DNA of 64,000 bases, taken from positions 1-64,000 of the forward strand of contig DASPMP010000245.1 of assembly GCA_035626995.1 (NCBI GenBank), written 5' to 3'. Both the position numbers and the translations under genes were made by a program. Positions 41,455 to 51,521 of this stretch are shown in pieces. Every line of letters starts with the position of its first letter. Positions within the stretch are counted from its first letter, which is position 1. The stretch comes from DASPMP01 sp035626995. Its GTDB lineage: Bacteria; Gemmatimonadota; Gemmatimonadetes; Gemmatimonadales; Gemmatimonadaceae. Under the pieces are notes generated by a model, which saw nothing but the letters and a program-made list of their open reading frames with translations, did not search any database and was not told the DNA's origin.

Positions 41455-42579
41455 ATGCCGCTGGCCGCGCTGGCGCACGTTGACCGTACGCGCCATCTTC
41501 GTGACCGAACGCGCCTTCGCTGGAGCCCTCCCCTGCGCGAGTCATCGATCGCCGCGTCGGTCGTCGCGGACATGCTCCAGTACCTGGAGCGGAACGGGAT
41601 TTCAGCCGAGACGGCCACGCGGGAGTGTGGCATCGAGCCGCGCCTGTCCTTCGCGGCCGATGATCGTGTCGCGGGGTCGGTGGTCGAACGCCTCTGGCAG
41701 TTCGCGGTGCTGCGCACCGGCGATCCACTCGTCGGGCTGCACATGGCGGAGACCTACAGCCCGGGCGCGCTGGACATCCTGGGGTACGTGGTGCTCAGCT
41801 GTCGCACCGTCGGCGACGTCCTCGACCGCGTAGCGAAGTACATGCCGATCCTCAACGACGGCATGCGCATCGACATCGTGCGCGAAGGCAAGCGCGCGTA
41901 TTGCCGCTGCACCTTCGTCGAGTCGATGGACAACTACTTGTTGCGGGACGCGCGGCAGCCCGTGGATACCACCTGGGCCGGGATCGCGCGTGAACTCCGT
42001 CGCCTGACCCCGAAGCCGCTTGCTCCCGCCGAAGTGTGGCTCCGGCGCAGCGCGCCGTCGTCGCAGGAAGCGCGTGAGTACGTCCGGGTGTTCGGATCGC
42101 AGGTGAAATTCGGCACACGCGAGGACCGCTTCTATCTTCCGGTGAGCCACCTCGATGAGCGGTTGCATTCGGCAAACCCGGCGCTGTTGCACGCCTTCGA
42201 GCAGCACGCGGACGGCGTCATCGCCCGCCTCGACACGGTTGGATCGCGTTCCCAACTGGTGGCCGGCGTACTGGCACAGCGCCTCAAGGGAAGCGTTCCA
42301 GCATTGAAGGAAGTTGCGCGCGCGCTATCGATGAGTGATCGCAACCTGCAGCGTGCCTTACGCAACGACGGGACGACGTACCAGAAGCTGCTCGACCAGG
42401 TGCGCCGCGATCTCGCGATCAGCCACCTGGGCAATGCGCAGACGTCCGCCAGCCAGGTTGGCTTCCTGCTCGGCTTTTCGGAGCCGAGCGCATTTCATCG
42501 CGCGTTCCGGCGATGGACGGGGAAGGCGCCGAATGCGTATCGGGCAGACAGGATCGGCGCCATCAACCGCCCCGCCTGA
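41455..42579 (+). CDS. AraC family transcriptional regulator (OruR/arabinose-binding type)
   Basis: A 374-aa regulator. Residues ~45-230 match the N-terminal domain shared by OruR/ArgR-like AraC proteins (LVGLHMAETYSPGALDILGYVVLSC). The C-terminal ~95 residues carry the two helix-turn-helix units, with SMSDRNLQRALRNDGTTYQ and VGFLLGFSEPSAFHRAFRRWTGKAPNAYR. The start is uncertain; ATG at 41571 is the only other Met near and would trim the first helix. Its likely targets are the two divergent genes. Confidence 0.88.
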   Translation: MPLAALAHVDRTRHLRDRTRLRWSPPLRESSIAASVVADMLQYLERNGISAETATRECGIEPRLSFAADDRVAGSVVERLWQFAVLRTGDPLVGLHMAETYSPGALDILGYVVLSCRTVGDVLDRVAKYMPILNDGMRIDIVREGKRAYCRCTFVESMDNYLLRDARQPVDTTWAGIARELRRLTPKPLAPAEVWLRRSAPSSQEAREYVRVFGSQVKFGTREDRFYLPVSHLDERLHSANPALLHAFEQHADGVIARLDTVGSRSQLVAGVLAQRLKGSVPALKEVARALSMSDRNLQRALRNDGTTYQKLLDQVRRDLAISHLGNAQTSASQVGFLLGFSEPSAFHRAFRRWTGKAPNAYRADRIGAINRPA

Positions 42580-42615
42580 GAATCCCTCACGCGCAGCGTC
42601 ACACGACCAGCAAAG

Positions 42616-45600
42616 TCAGCGCGGCGCGTCGAGCGACATGCGTCGCAACTTCTCGCGTGCGATCGCGACCCGTGGCCGCAGCTCCGGATCCGCATTCTTC
42701 CATAATTCGATGAAAGCGCGATAGTGCTCGGCCGACTTCGTCGTGTTCCCCGCGGCCTCGTACAGCTGCCCCAGGCGCTCGTGAATGAATGGCATGCGAA
42801 CGGGGTCCATCGGCGCGAAGATCTTCTCCCAGAATGGCGTCGAGAGATATCGCTCATACATCACGATCGCCGAGTCGCGTTGGCCGGCGGCATCGAAGAT
42901 ACGAGCGAGGTTCCAGGGCAGGCAGGGCGCGCACTCGTGCGCGGGGAGGCCATCTCCGCCGATATCGCCCTGGCGCGTCTCGGCAAGCGCTGTCGTAAAG
43001 TTGCCCTCCGCCGCCGCGATGATCCCGGTGATGGTATGCAGGTCGGGTTCATCGGCACGCCGCAGCGCAGTGTCGCGTACCTCCTGCTGGTACCTGGCGA
43101 TCATCGCCCTCGCCTTGGCCGGATGCCCTGCCAGGGCAAGGGCCCAGGCCGCGTCAAAGTATGGCCGGTCCACCTCCGGGAGCTCACTGAACGGGACGCG
43201 TGCGATCGCCGAGTCGAGCCGCGCCGTGAGTGCTGCTGACGGTCCCAGCGCCGCGATCTCGAAGCCCACTTCATGCACCTGCTCGTCGCGGGCCCATCGC
43301 TCAATGGCCGTGCGCGCTGGCGGCGCGTTGGCGGTGTCTCCCCCGAGGTACGATGAGTGCCGCCGGAAATCACGGATCCGCCCCTGCAGCAGTGCCATGC
43401 TCTGGCGAATGCGCTGAGTCTGTCCGTTGACGCTCCTGGTCCGCTCGATCGTGTCGACCAAGGCAGTCACGGCCCCGAATTCACGCCTGCTCCAGAGGGT
43501 GCGAAGCCGTTCGCCGTTTCCATAGTTGCGCGAGATCCCGATCAGCTGTTCGGCAGTACGGAGCGCGTCATCCAGCCGACCCTGGTTGATCTGCATTTCC
43601 GTGATGTTGCCGAGCGCAGTCCCGGATGGGTCGCGCCGGAATGAGGCGAGGTTGAGCGATTCCGCCTGGGCGTATTGGCGCCGTGTTCGCACGGACTCGC
43701 CAAGGTTTACGAGAATCCCGGGCGTTGTGTCGCCGGCCTGCAATACCTGTTGGTACGCCGCAATCGCCCGCGCGCGATCGCGGCCCGGGCCGGTGGAGTA
43801 ATACCGGGCGATGATCAGCTGCCGTTCGACATCGGGCAGCCTGTCGCTATACCGGAAGGCTTGCGTCAATGCGGAGTCGACGGCCGAGCGGGATTCGCCG
43901 TAGTTGGAGAGGAACGCGCCGAGTCCGCTCCAGGCGGTGGCGAAGGTGGAGTCGATTGCAACCGCTTCGCGCGCGAGCTGAATGGCGCGGCGGTCTCCCA
44001 CGGCATTTGCGCGCCCTGCCTCGCTTGCCTTCCGCAGCGCCGCCAGCGACGCGGTCGTCATCTGCGCCAGCGGCGGCGTCGCGTTCACGTCGCGCAGCGA
44101 CTCCCCTGCCTTGCTTCGCAGCGCACGTGACAACTTGTCCGCGGCGTCAATCAGGCCGCGTGGCCCCTCGCCACTCTCACGGAATGACGCGATCTCGGTG
44201 CCCAGGTCCGCCCGCACGAGGCGCAGCGACACGATGTATCCGTCGCCCACGCCCGTTACTTCGCCGTCGACGATAGCCTTGATGCCGTCACGCAGTGCGA
44301 TCTGGCGCGCCATGCCGGAGTCCACTCGCGTGGTGGGAACGCGCTGCATGCGACGCAGCGCGCCAACCACGGCGCCAGGCGAGACGAGTGTGAACGCGCG
44401 AGAGCTCGAGAGCCCCGATCGCACGGCGTCACTGACCACACGCCCGAGGGTCGAGTCCGTGTTGGTGGTGCGGAAATCCGCGATGATCAGCTGGTCGCGC
44501 CGGTTCAGCTGCCCCGTGGCGCTCAGGGAACCGAAGGGACCGATCCCCAACGAGCGCATCCCCATGAACATGCCGATCATGAGGACAAAGATTCCCATCG
44601 CGTACAGCCCGCCGCGGGCCGCGCGATGCCAGGTCACGTGCGGCGCCGCCTTGAGCGCCAGCGTTGCCATCGTGCCGTGCGACGCCGCCGATGGTGTCCC
44701 ACCGGGGGTGTACGTCGGCGTCGCAGCCATCGCACGCCGGGTAACATGCTGCACGTACGCCGTCCACAGGATGACCGGGAGGCCCAGCGCCATGACGATG
44801 AGCGAGCCAGGGAACACCCAGTCTGGTAATCCGATGCCGACGATCGCCGCGCGCGCGATGATCGCAACTGCGATGAAGGCGACGGCGTACACGAGCAGCG
44901 CCTTCCGAAACATTCCCGCGCCGCCGATGAGGACCGCTGGCATCGCCTGCATGCTGCCGCCGCTCGTGATCGTGTCGAGCAGCTGTGTCACCTCCGCTGC
45001 GCTTTGCGGACGGGACGCGGGATCCTTCGAGAGACTGTTCATCACCAGCTCGGCGAGCGCCGGTGGCAACTGGGGACGGAGCGACGTGATCGGCGCCGCC
45101 TCCTCGCTCATGTGCGCCGCCATCATTCGCTGCGGCGTGCGCCCCGCGAACACCGCCTGCCCCGTGATGAGCTCGTACGCCATGGCGCCGAGGGAGTAGA
45201 TGTCGGAACGGTGATCGACTTCCGGATCACCGGCCGCCTGTTCGGGCGCCATGTACGCCGGCGTGCCGATGCTCGTACCGATCTGGGTCAGCGTTGCGCG
45301 GCCTGGGCCCGTGCGTGCCGCGTTGATGGCTTTCGCAATCCCGAAATCGGTGACGACCGCCGTGCCTTCGGAGAGCAGCACGTTGTCTGGCTTGATGTCG
45401 CGGTGGACGACGCCCTGACGATGCGCATACGCCAACGCCTTGGACACGTCGCGCAATACGCCAATGACCTCGGTGATCGAAAGCGGCCCACGGCCAAGTC
45501 GCGCGCGCAGCGATTCTCCCTCGACGAAGGGCATCGTGTAGAACGGGAGACCGTCCGTCTCCCCGGCGGTGAGCACGGGAACGATGTTCGCCTGCTGCAA

Positions 45601-45810
45601 CGCGGCGGCCGTCTGGATCTCGCGATCGAAGCGTTCGACGCTGATCCCCTGCGCAAGTTCGGGAGACAGGACCTTGACGACGACCTTGCGGTTCAGCCGA
45701 TGCTCGTCGGCGATGAACACACGGCTCATACCTCCACCGCCGAGCTCGCGGCCGAGCGTGTAGCCGGCGCCGAGTGTAGCCTGGAGCTGCTCGCGCAGGT
45801 GATCTGTCAA
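42616..45810 (-). CDS. Membrane Ser/Thr protein kinase with extracytoplasmic TPR-like region
   Basis: A 1064-aa Hanks-type kinase. The kinase domain (~17-285) has the Gly-rich loop ELGGGGMSRVF, Lys46 (VVVKVLS), HRDIKPDN, DFG and APEQ with all catalytic residues. Three to four hydrophobic helices span ~308-420. The region beyond ~430 first resembles a TolB/adenylate-cyclase-associated alpha/beta domain (LIIADFRTTNTD), then long helical TPR-like repeats. It probably senses an extracytoplasmic signal. The start codon is TTG: no ATG or GTG exists in frame upstream before a non-coding stretch, and MTDHLREQLQ matches related kinases. Confidence 0.92.
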   Translation of the reverse strand: MTDHLREQLQATLGAGYTLGRELGGGGMSRVFIADEHRLNRKVVVKVLSPELAQGISVERFDREIQTAAALQQANIVPVLTAGETDGLPFYTMPFVEGESLRARLGRGPLSITEVIGVLRDVSKALAYAHRQGVVHRDIKPDNVLLSEGTAVVTDFGIAKAINAARTGPGRATLTQIGTSIGTPAYMAPEQAAGDPEVDHRSDIYSLGAMAYELITGQAVFAGRTPQRMMAAHMSEEAAPITSLRPQLPPALAELVMNSLSKDPASRPQSAAEVTQLLDTITSGGSMQAMPAVLIGGAGMFRKALLVYAVAFIAVAIIARAAIVGIGLPDWVFPGSLIVMALGLPVILWTAYVQHVTRRAMAATPTYTPGGTPSAASHGTMATLALKAAPHVTWHRAARGGLYAMGIFVLMIGMFMGMRSLGIGPFGSLSATGQLNRRDQLIIADFRTTNTDSTLGRVVSDAVRSGLSSSRAFTLVSPGAVVGALRRMQRVPTTRVDSGMARQIALRDGIKAIVDGEVTGVGDGYIVSLRLVRADLGTEIASFRESGEGPRGLIDAADKLSRALRSKAGESLRDVNATPPLAQMTTASLAALRKASEAGRANAVGDRRAIQLAREAVAIDSTFATAWSGLGAFLSNYGESRSAVDSALTQAFRYSDRLPDVERQLIIARYYSTGPGRDRARAIAAYQQVLQAGDTTPGILVNLGESVRTRRQYAQAESLNLASFRRDPSGTALGNITEMQINQGRLDDALRTAEQLIGISRNYGNGERLRTLWSRREFGAVTALVDTIERTRSVNGQTQRIRQSMALLQGRIRDFRRHSSYLGGDTANAPPARTAIERWARDEQVHEVGFEIAALGPSAALTARLDSAIARVPFSELPEVDRPYFDAAWALALAGHPAKARAMIARYQQEVRDTALRRADEPDLHTITGIIAAAEGNFTTALAETRQGDIGGDGLPAHECAPCLPWNLARIFDAAGQRDSAIVMYERYLSTPFWEKIFAPMDPVRMPFIHERLGQLYEAAGNTTKSAEHYRAFIELWKNADPELRPRVAIAREKLRRMSLDAPR

Positions 45811-45916
45811 GGGTGGGGCATCGGGGTGGCGGGAATTTACGGTGCGGTACGGTGGAGCGCGAACGATTCCGCGACGCCCATTGCGTGGCGCGGCGGCTCC
45901 AGCGACCCTACGTCAG

Positions 45917-46894
45917 ATGGCAGTCGCCGGTCCGCTCCCCGCGCTGTACGCCCGCTGGATGAACACGCTGCTCGGCGTGCCGATCCCCGCGGAACGGACC
46001 GCCACATGCGGCGACTGTGCGATGGTCACTCGCGAGGGGAGCATCGAGCCGGGGTTCAACCCGAATACGAAGTGCTGCACCTACCTGCCCGAGCTCTGGA
46101 ACTTCCTTGCCGGCGCGGTGCTCCTGGACTCCACCGATGGCGACCGCGGGCGCGCGAGCGTACTGGCGAGGATCGCCGGCCGGGAAGGCGTCCGTCCGGT
46201 TGGCCTTCGGCAGGGGGACGACTACTGGACGCGCTACGCGGAGAGTCCGCCCCCGAAGTTCGGCACCGACATGATGCTGCTCTGTCCGCATTACATCGCT
46301 GAGGGGGGCGGGCTGTGCGGCATCTGGCAGCATCGCGAGTCGACCTGCACGACCTGGTTCTGCAAGCACGACCGCGGCAAGATCGGGCAGGATTTCTGGG
46401 AGCAACTTCGGCGCGTGCTGTACACGTGCGAAAATGCGCTCGCGCACTGGTCGCTGCGCGAACTTGGAGTGACTGGCGACGACTGGGGCGCATGGCAGGG
46501 CCAGGAGGCGCAGTTCTATATGGAATGCAGCCGCCTCGTGACGCCACTGTCGTGGGATCACGTCAGCCGGATCGCGGGGGACGCACTTCCGGTGCATGTG
46601 AGCGCACTGTCGCGCGCGTTTGACCTCCTGCGCAACGAAGCCATCCCGCTGCGGCCGATGACGGAACTGGTGCAGATCTCGCCGCGCGCATCGGGACGGG
46701 TGAAGCTCGCGACGTACAGCACCAATGACGCGCTGGACGTTCCTGAGATCGTCGCATCGATCCTGCCATTCTTCGATGGACGTCCGACCGCCGAGGCGCT
46801 GGCTGACATCGAGCGCAGCACCGGGGCGCGGGTCGATCCCTCCCTGGTGCGGCGCCTGACCGATTTCGGCGTGCTGCGCGAGATCGCGACCTAG
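45917..46894 (+). CDS. YkgJ-like cysteine cluster protein
   Basis: A 325-aa cytoplasmic protein. Nine Cys lie in the first 171 residues (31, 34, 53, 54, 123, 134, 144, 149, 171). The spacing CGDC, KCC, CPHY and GLCGIWQHRESTCTTWFC resembles the YkgJ family, which is thought to bind zinc or iron through such a cluster. The C-terminal ~65 residues (VPEIVASILPFFDG, then VDPSLVRRLTDFGVL) look like a winged helix or PqqD-like fold. Function is unknown. The ATG at 45917 is preferred because upstream codons show no conserved character. It is divergent from the kinase gene. Confidence 0.65.
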   Translation: MAVAGPLPALYARWMNTLLGVPIPAERTATCGDCAMVTREGSIEPGFNPNTKCCTYLPELWNFLAGAVLLDSTDGDRGRASVLARIAGREGVRPVGLRQGDDYWTRYAESPPPKFGTDMMLLCPHYIAEGGGLCGIWQHRESTCTTWFCKHDRGKIGQDFWEQLRRVLYTCENALAHWSLRELGVTGDDWGAWQGQEAQFYMECSRLVTPLSWDHVSRIAGDALPVHVSALSRAFDLLRNEAIPLRPMTELVQISPRASGRVKLATYSTNDALDVPEIVASILPFFDGRPTAEALADIERSTGARVDPSLVRRLTDFGVLREIAT

Positions 46895-46916
46895 CGAACG
46901 GTCGCCCGCCGCAGCA

Positions 46917-47570
46917 TCACTGCGATTGGCCGACGGCTTTCCTGTCTGTCATGCGGACAACCGGATTCACCCGGCGATCTTCCGCGACCTGCACGTGGTG
47001 GACGTTGTGCAGGAGCGCGAACATGGCCAGCTCGCGCATCGTGATCATCCCGAGCGCGGGATGCTTCGCGCGCAACCGGTCCAGCGACCACTCAGGGTAG
47101 CGCTCGATTGCGTCACAGAGGCGTACGATGGATTCGGCATGCTCGCGCATGACGCGCGCACGTCCGTCCGGCGTCTGCTCGTGCGCGTCGAGTATGCGTG
47201 GCGCGAAGGGGTTCTGCCGTACTCCACGACGCAACCGTTCCTCGTACAGGGCAAGAAACGTGGCGTAGTCGCGCGACCGACGCAGGGGAATGCCATAGCG
47301 AACGGCAAGCAATCCGCGTGGGATCTCGAACCCTTTGGCGATCGCACGGCAGGACTTCGTCAGGTGCCGTACCTGGTCCACCGGTGCCCAGACCTCGGGC
47401 GCGATGCGGTGGAAGAACGCGCTGTCGTCAGGAAAGGCGGTGGGCCAGTAGATCTCGCTTTCCGCATGGACACGCCGGAGGCCGGCGACGATGTCCGCGC
47501 CTTTCCATGGCGCGTCGGTCACCTTCGGCGTGGGTTGTACGGCGGCGGACACGTGCTGCTGCTGAGGCAT
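46917..47570 (-). CDS. DinB-like four-helix protein
   Basis: A 217-aa protein with the DinB/YfiT pattern: a His in the second helix (QVRHLTKS, ~68) and a paired His motif near the end (LLHNVHHVQ, ~190). Such proteins bind a metal and include thiol-dependent transferases, but most are uncharacterised. It is convergent with the YkgJ-like gene (22 bp between stops). Confidence 0.75.
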   Translation of the reverse strand: MPQQQHVSAAVQPTPKVTDAPWKGADIVAGLRRVHAESEIYWPTAFPDDSAFFHRIAPEVWAPVDQVRHLTKSCRAIAKGFEIPRGLLAVRYGIPLRRSRDYATFLALYEERLRRGVRQNPFAPRILDAHEQTPDGRARVMREHAESIVRLCDAIERYPEWSLDRLRAKHPALGMITMRELAMFALLHNVHHVQVAEDRRVNPVVRMTDRKAVGQSQ

Positions 47571-47628
47571 GCGCGAGTTTGTTGCTTTTGGTGTCAGCGC
47601 GCAACTCTCCCGCTCACGTTTCGCCCTG

Positions 47629-48972
47629 TTATGGCGTCGCCCGCTTCTCCGCGATCATGCGCAAGGCGACGGCCAATGCGTCCGAGGCGGGCACCTTCAC
47701 GTCCGGCGTCACCCCAGTGCCCTCCCAGTTCGTCTTGCTGTACGGATTGATCGCGCGCGCGAAGGGCACGCCGATGACGAAATGGTCGTCAATCTTGTGC
47801 GCGCTCACGGGGTGCGCGCCACCGCCCGTGGTCTCTCCGATGATCGTCGCGCGCTTGAGGTTCTTCAGGTTGTACGAGAACTCCTCGGCGCCCGAGAAGG
47901 TGCGGTTCGCCGTCAGGACATAGACGGGCACGTCGTCGCGCACCTTTTTCCCAGGCACCTCCGGCCGCGTCCAGTACTCGTTCGTTTCGTTGGTGCGGCG
48001 GGTCCAGAGGTCGTTCAGGTGCACGCGCTTCGAGAACAGGTAGGAGCTCACGTACGCCACCATGTTGGGTGAGCCGCCGCCATTCTCGCGCAAGTCCACG
48101 ATGAGGGCGTCCACGTCGGCGACCTTCGCCATTTCCTTCGTCGCGGTCGGTCCGCACGCCTCGGCATCCGCGAAGAAGTTGAACTTGATGTACCCGACGT
48201 TGTTGGGCATCACCTCAGTCTTCTCGAATCCGCAGTTGACGCGTTCCATGTCCGCGCGATACGCCGCACGGGCTGCGGAATCAGGCCTGGCGTTGAACGG
48301 ACGGTCGGCAATCCGCGATGCGGAAAAGTTTACGCGCAGGTGCTTGTCCCTGCTCACCGCCTGAAAATCCTCGGTGAGGAGCTGGGCGAAACGGGGGCCG
48401 GCGATGACATCGTCGTAACCTCCGCGCGCAAGCCGGCCACGCACAGCCGTGGCCATCTTCTCAGTGACCTCCGGGAATACGTAATTCTCGTGGAGCTTTG
48501 CGATGGCAGCGTCGATCACCCGTCTCCGGCTGGCTGCGTCCACCTTGAAGTCGTTCAGCGAACCGTTCTCGGGTAGCTGCATCAGGTATGAGTATTTCAT
48601 CCCTGGCTTTCCTTCGTCCTCCAGCTCGGCCGCCATCCAGCTGATGCGGCCAGTGCTGCGCTCCTTCCACACGGCCTCGATGAGGCGCGGCTTGGCGCGC
48701 TCGATGGTGACCAGGTCCAGTCCACCCGTCATGCGCGCTCGCGACAGCTGCACGCTGATGTTGCGGTCGAGCTGATACTTCGCGTAGTAGTTGGCGAGCT
48801 TCGCCGAGTCGGCATTGTTGAACGCGTCGATCCACTCGCGGAGCATGAGCCCGATGGGCGAGTCGGGAATCGCCTGCGCCGGCGCACCGGCTGGGGTGGG
48901 GCTCTGGGCGGGCAAGACGCCAGCGGCGAGTGCGATGGCCAGTGCGGACACGATCGAACGGCGTGCGTGCAT
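47629..48972 (-). CDS. S41 family serine peptidase
   Basis: A 447-aa exported protease of the C-terminal-processing/tricorn type. It has a signal peptide (cleavage near LPAQ), an N-terminal SnoaL-like/NTF2-like part (LREWIDAFNNADSAKLANYYA), and the S41 core from ~155 with DLRENGGGSPNM and the nucleophile Ser in ANRTFSGAEEF. No PDZ domain is evident. TTGACT (49022-49027) and TAGTTA (48997-49002) form a possible promoter with a long 19-bp spacer. Confidence 0.9.
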   Translation of the reverse strand: MHARRSIVSALAIALAAGVLPAQSPTPAGAPAQAIPDSPIGLMLREWIDAFNNADSAKLANYYAKYQLDRNISVQLSRARMTGGLDLVTIERAKPRLIEAVWKERSTGRISWMAAELEDEGKPGMKYSYLMQLPENGSLNDFKVDAASRRRVIDAAIAKLHENYVFPEVTEKMATAVRGRLARGGYDDVIAGPRFAQLLTEDFQAVSRDKHLRVNFSASRIADRPFNARPDSAARAAYRADMERVNCGFEKTEVMPNNVGYIKFNFFADAEACGPTATKEMAKVADVDALIVDLRENGGGSPNMVAYVSSYLFSKRVHLNDLWTRRTNETNEYWTRPEVPGKKVRDDVPVYVLTANRTFSGAEEFSYNLKNLKRATIIGETTGGGAHPVSAHKIDDHFVIGVPFARAINPYSKTNWEGTGVTPDVKVPASDALAVALRMIAEKRATP

Positions 48973-49030
48973 GGGTCCTCGGAGTGGAATCTTCCCTAAC
49001 TAGGCGGCCGATCGCGTCCGGAGTCAACAG

Positions 49031-49048
49031 GCGCCTTCATTAAGGCGC
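49031..49048 (-). terminator. Hairpin after the TonB-C lipoprotein gene
   Basis: Perfect 7-bp stem GCGCCTT/AAGGCGC with a 4-base loop, located 29 bp downstream of the lipoprotein stop on the minus strand. No T-run follows, so it may also be a protein binding site near the S41 promoter. Confidence 0.4.
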
Positions 49049-49076
49049 GATTACGTCGGTCGACCGTGATGCGGTG

Positions 49077-49961
49077 TTAGCGCAGACGGAAATTGAACGG
49101 CTGGATTACCGCGATGGGCCACGGCTTGCAATCCATCACCGGCGGATCGAACCGAAAGGACGGGATTGCTGCGAGCACGCTGTTGGTGAACAGCTCTCCA
49201 TCCGTGGAAATGACTCGCACGGACCCCGGATCCACAGCGCCATCCTTCGTGATGATGAACGCGGTGATCACTTCACCCCGGATGTTCTCCACGCGGTACT
49301 CTTCGGGGTACCTGGGCCCGACATTTGTCCGGCGCGGCACAGGCTCGCGATCCTGCCTCGTGAACCGGGCGATCGCGGCGTCTGGCCGGGGCGACCAGCC
49401 GAAGCGCAGCTCGAGCGTCACGGTACGGTCCGCAACGCTGGGTAGCCAGAGGGGCATCGGTGGTGCGAGCACACGTCCGCTCGACGCGTATGCGATGGCT
49501 CGCTCGACGGCGGATGTCACCCAGCCTCTGAATTCCCGGCGCAATGACTGCTCGGGGATTGCCAATGTCGGCTCCGGAGCAGCGCCGTAGGTCAGCAGCA
49601 CCACGGCGCTGTCGCCGGCACGGACGCGCCACTCACCCTGCCGCTGAAACGGCGCAGCGGGAATCCTCGCATTGAGCTCGCGCATGACCCGCACGTAACG
49701 CGGCCAATCCCGGATCTCTGGCCCTTCCTGGTCGCCCCACATCTGGGCAATCGCTCGCGCGATCGTGTCACGCACCGCTGCGCTGACCGGTGGGCCACTG
49801 TGGTTGGAAACGCTGATGCTGAACCTCGGCCCGTCCGCCCGCAGCGGACAACCAGGCATTGATGCCGGTCCAGGCGCGGCTGTTGATGACGCTCCGGCCG
49901 TCGCACATCCGGCCAGGACGCCTATGCCGATGATGACCGCTGAGGCCGCAATGCAACGCAT
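49077..49961 (-). CDS. Lipoprotein with TonB C-terminal-like domain
   Basis: A 294-aa lipoprotein (lipobox VLAGC, Cys19). The C-terminal ~90 residues match the TonB carboxyl domain: GPRYPEEYRVENIRGEV, then FIITKDGAVDPGSVRVIS and AIPSFRFDPP. Unlike classical TonB there is no N-terminal membrane helix or Pro-rich linker, so it is unlikely to energise transporters; such domains also occur in secreted proteins of unknown role. The serine hydrolase gene ends 9 bp upstream, so both may be one operon. Confidence 0.8.
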   Translation of the reverse strand: MRCIAASAVIIGIGVLAGCATAGASSTAAPGPASMPGCPLRADGPRFSISVSNHSGPPVSAAVRDTIARAIAQMWGDQEGPEIRDWPRYVRVMRELNARIPAAPFQRQGEWRVRAGDSAVVLLTYGAAPEPTLAIPEQSLRREFRGWVTSAVERAIAYASSGRVLAPPMPLWLPSVADRTVTLELRFGWSPRPDAAIARFTRQDREPVPRRTNVGPRYPEEYRVENIRGEVITAFIITKDGAVDPGSVRVISTDGELFTNSVLAAIPSFRFDPPVMDCKPWPIAVIQPFNFRLR

Positions 49962-49970
49962 GTATGAATA

Positions 49971-51410
49971 CTAATTGCCGATGCGCTCCGCGTAGCCATC
50001 ACCCGTGTACATCCGGACGACGCGGCCACCCTCCTCGACGAATCGCACGATCTCGCCCACCGAGCCGCCACCGGTCGCCGCCATGAAGCGGAAGCGTCCT
50101 TCCCCGATCGGCTCGAGGGTGACCACGTTGTCCAGGCTCGACGCGTTCGGCGTCATCAGCACGAGCTTCTCGTTGAGCAGGACGACGCGACTGTCGCCCC
50201 AGTCGCTGCGGTAGTACCCGGCGAACCGCGCCCAGGCGGGATCCCACGCCACGGTCTTTGGCTTCTGCGCCGCCGCCTTTGCGACCGCGCTGCCGACGCT
50301 GTTCATCAGCTGGCGCGCGATCGCTCCGGATTCCGAGTCGTTTGTGTTCGTCAGGACGATGACGCCAACCTTGTTTTCGAGATCGATCGAGGTCTGTGTC
50401 GTATACCCCGGGTAGCTCCCCCCGTGTCCGACATACACAACGTTGTTCACTCGGCTCACGCCGAAGCCGATCCCGTTCCCGGACGTCCAGTTGTTCTCCA
50501 GGGAGCGCACACGATGCATCTCGCGCAACGACCCGCTGCTGAGTATCCGCTGTCCGCCGCGCGTGCCCTTGCGAAATTGCGCGGACACGAACTTTGCCAT
50601 GTCGCCGACGGTCGACGTGATCCCTGTGGCCGCGCCCATCGCGCGCGCGTCGACAAACGGCATCACCTGGCGCGTCCCATCCGGCATGCGTCGCCCGTAG
50701 CCGATGGCGAGTCCTTCGACCTTCCGGTCGACGCTGGATTCGGTCATGCCGAGCGGGGTGAAGATGTTCCGCTGCACGTACTCCGCCCACGACTGGCCGC
50801 TCGCCTGCTCTGCGACCATTCCGGCCAGCGTGTAGGCGAGGTTCGAGTACTTCCAGCGCACCGACGGAGCAAATGGAGCCTGCCGGTCTGCGATGAGCGC
50901 GCGGATCTCGTCCGCGGTGGGAAACTCGTACGTGGTCCAGTGCGAATTCGCTTCACGCGGCAACCCGGACGAGTGCGTCAGCAATTGTTCGACGGTGACT
51001 GGCCCGTCGTCGTCCGCGGCTGGTTTCACCCGGAACCAGCTGAGGTGCTTCGACACCGGATCATCGAGGCGCACCTTGTCCTGCTCCCGCAGTTGCATGA
51101 TGGCTGTTGCGGTGAACAGCTTGCTGTGCGACGCCATCCGGAACTTCGTGGCGGGCGTCATCGGCGCCTTGCGCTTCGTGTCAGCGTAGCCGAAGCCTTT
51201 TGCCCACACGAGGGAATCGCCATGCACGACGCCGACGACCACTCCCGGCACGTCGCGATACAGCAGCTGTCCTTCCAGCCAGGCGGAGAAGAGCCGTTGC
51301 TGCGCGAGGACATCAGGGTGGGTCGCAACGCTGGTTGCCTGGGCGTGCGCGGAGCTCGCGAAGATGCTCGCGAAGGCAATCGTGCGGAGATGCGTCGCCA
51401 TCCGGGTCAT
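49971..51410 (-). CDS. Serine hydrolase, beta-lactamase class C family
   Basis: A 479-aa exported enzyme. The signal peptide (HLRTIAFASIFASSAHAQ) is followed by the catalytic domain with S94-H-S-K97, YSN in WKYSNLAYTL and HGG in VGHGGSYPGY, and a C-terminal DUF3471-like module (~375-479). It resembles PBP4*/D-aminopeptidase-type proteins. ATG 51410 has GAGG seven bases upstream; the frame extends 24 codons further but without support. It is divergent from the multicopper oxidase gene. Confidence 0.9.
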   Translation of the reverse strand: MTRMATHLRTIAFASIFASSAHAQATSVATHPDVLAQQRLFSAWLEGQLLYRDVPGVVVGVVHGDSLVWAKGFGYADTKRKAPMTPATKFRMASHSKLFTATAIMQLREQDKVRLDDPVSKHLSWFRVKPAADDDGPVTVEQLLTHSSGLPREANSHWTTYEFPTADEIRALIADRQAPFAPSVRWKYSNLAYTLAGMVAEQASGQSWAEYVQRNIFTPLGMTESSVDRKVEGLAIGYGRRMPDGTRQVMPFVDARAMGAATGITSTVGDMAKFVSAQFRKGTRGGQRILSSGSLREMHRVRSLENNWTSGNGIGFGVSRVNNVVYVGHGGSYPGYTTQTSIDLENKVGVIVLTNTNDSESGAIARQLMNSVGSAVAKAAAQKPKTVAWDPAWARFAGYYRSDWGDSRVVLLNEKLVLMTPNASSLDNVVTLEPIGEGRFRFMAATGGGSVGEIVRFVEEGGRVVRMYTGDGYAERIGN

Positions 51411-51521
51411 GCGTCCTCGTCGTGTGCGGTGGAGGACGGAGTATGCGGGAGTGACGGGCACGTGTCCAGCAACAGGCGTCATGCTGGCGGCGGAGCGTCG
51501 CCGGCCACACCTTAGTCAATC

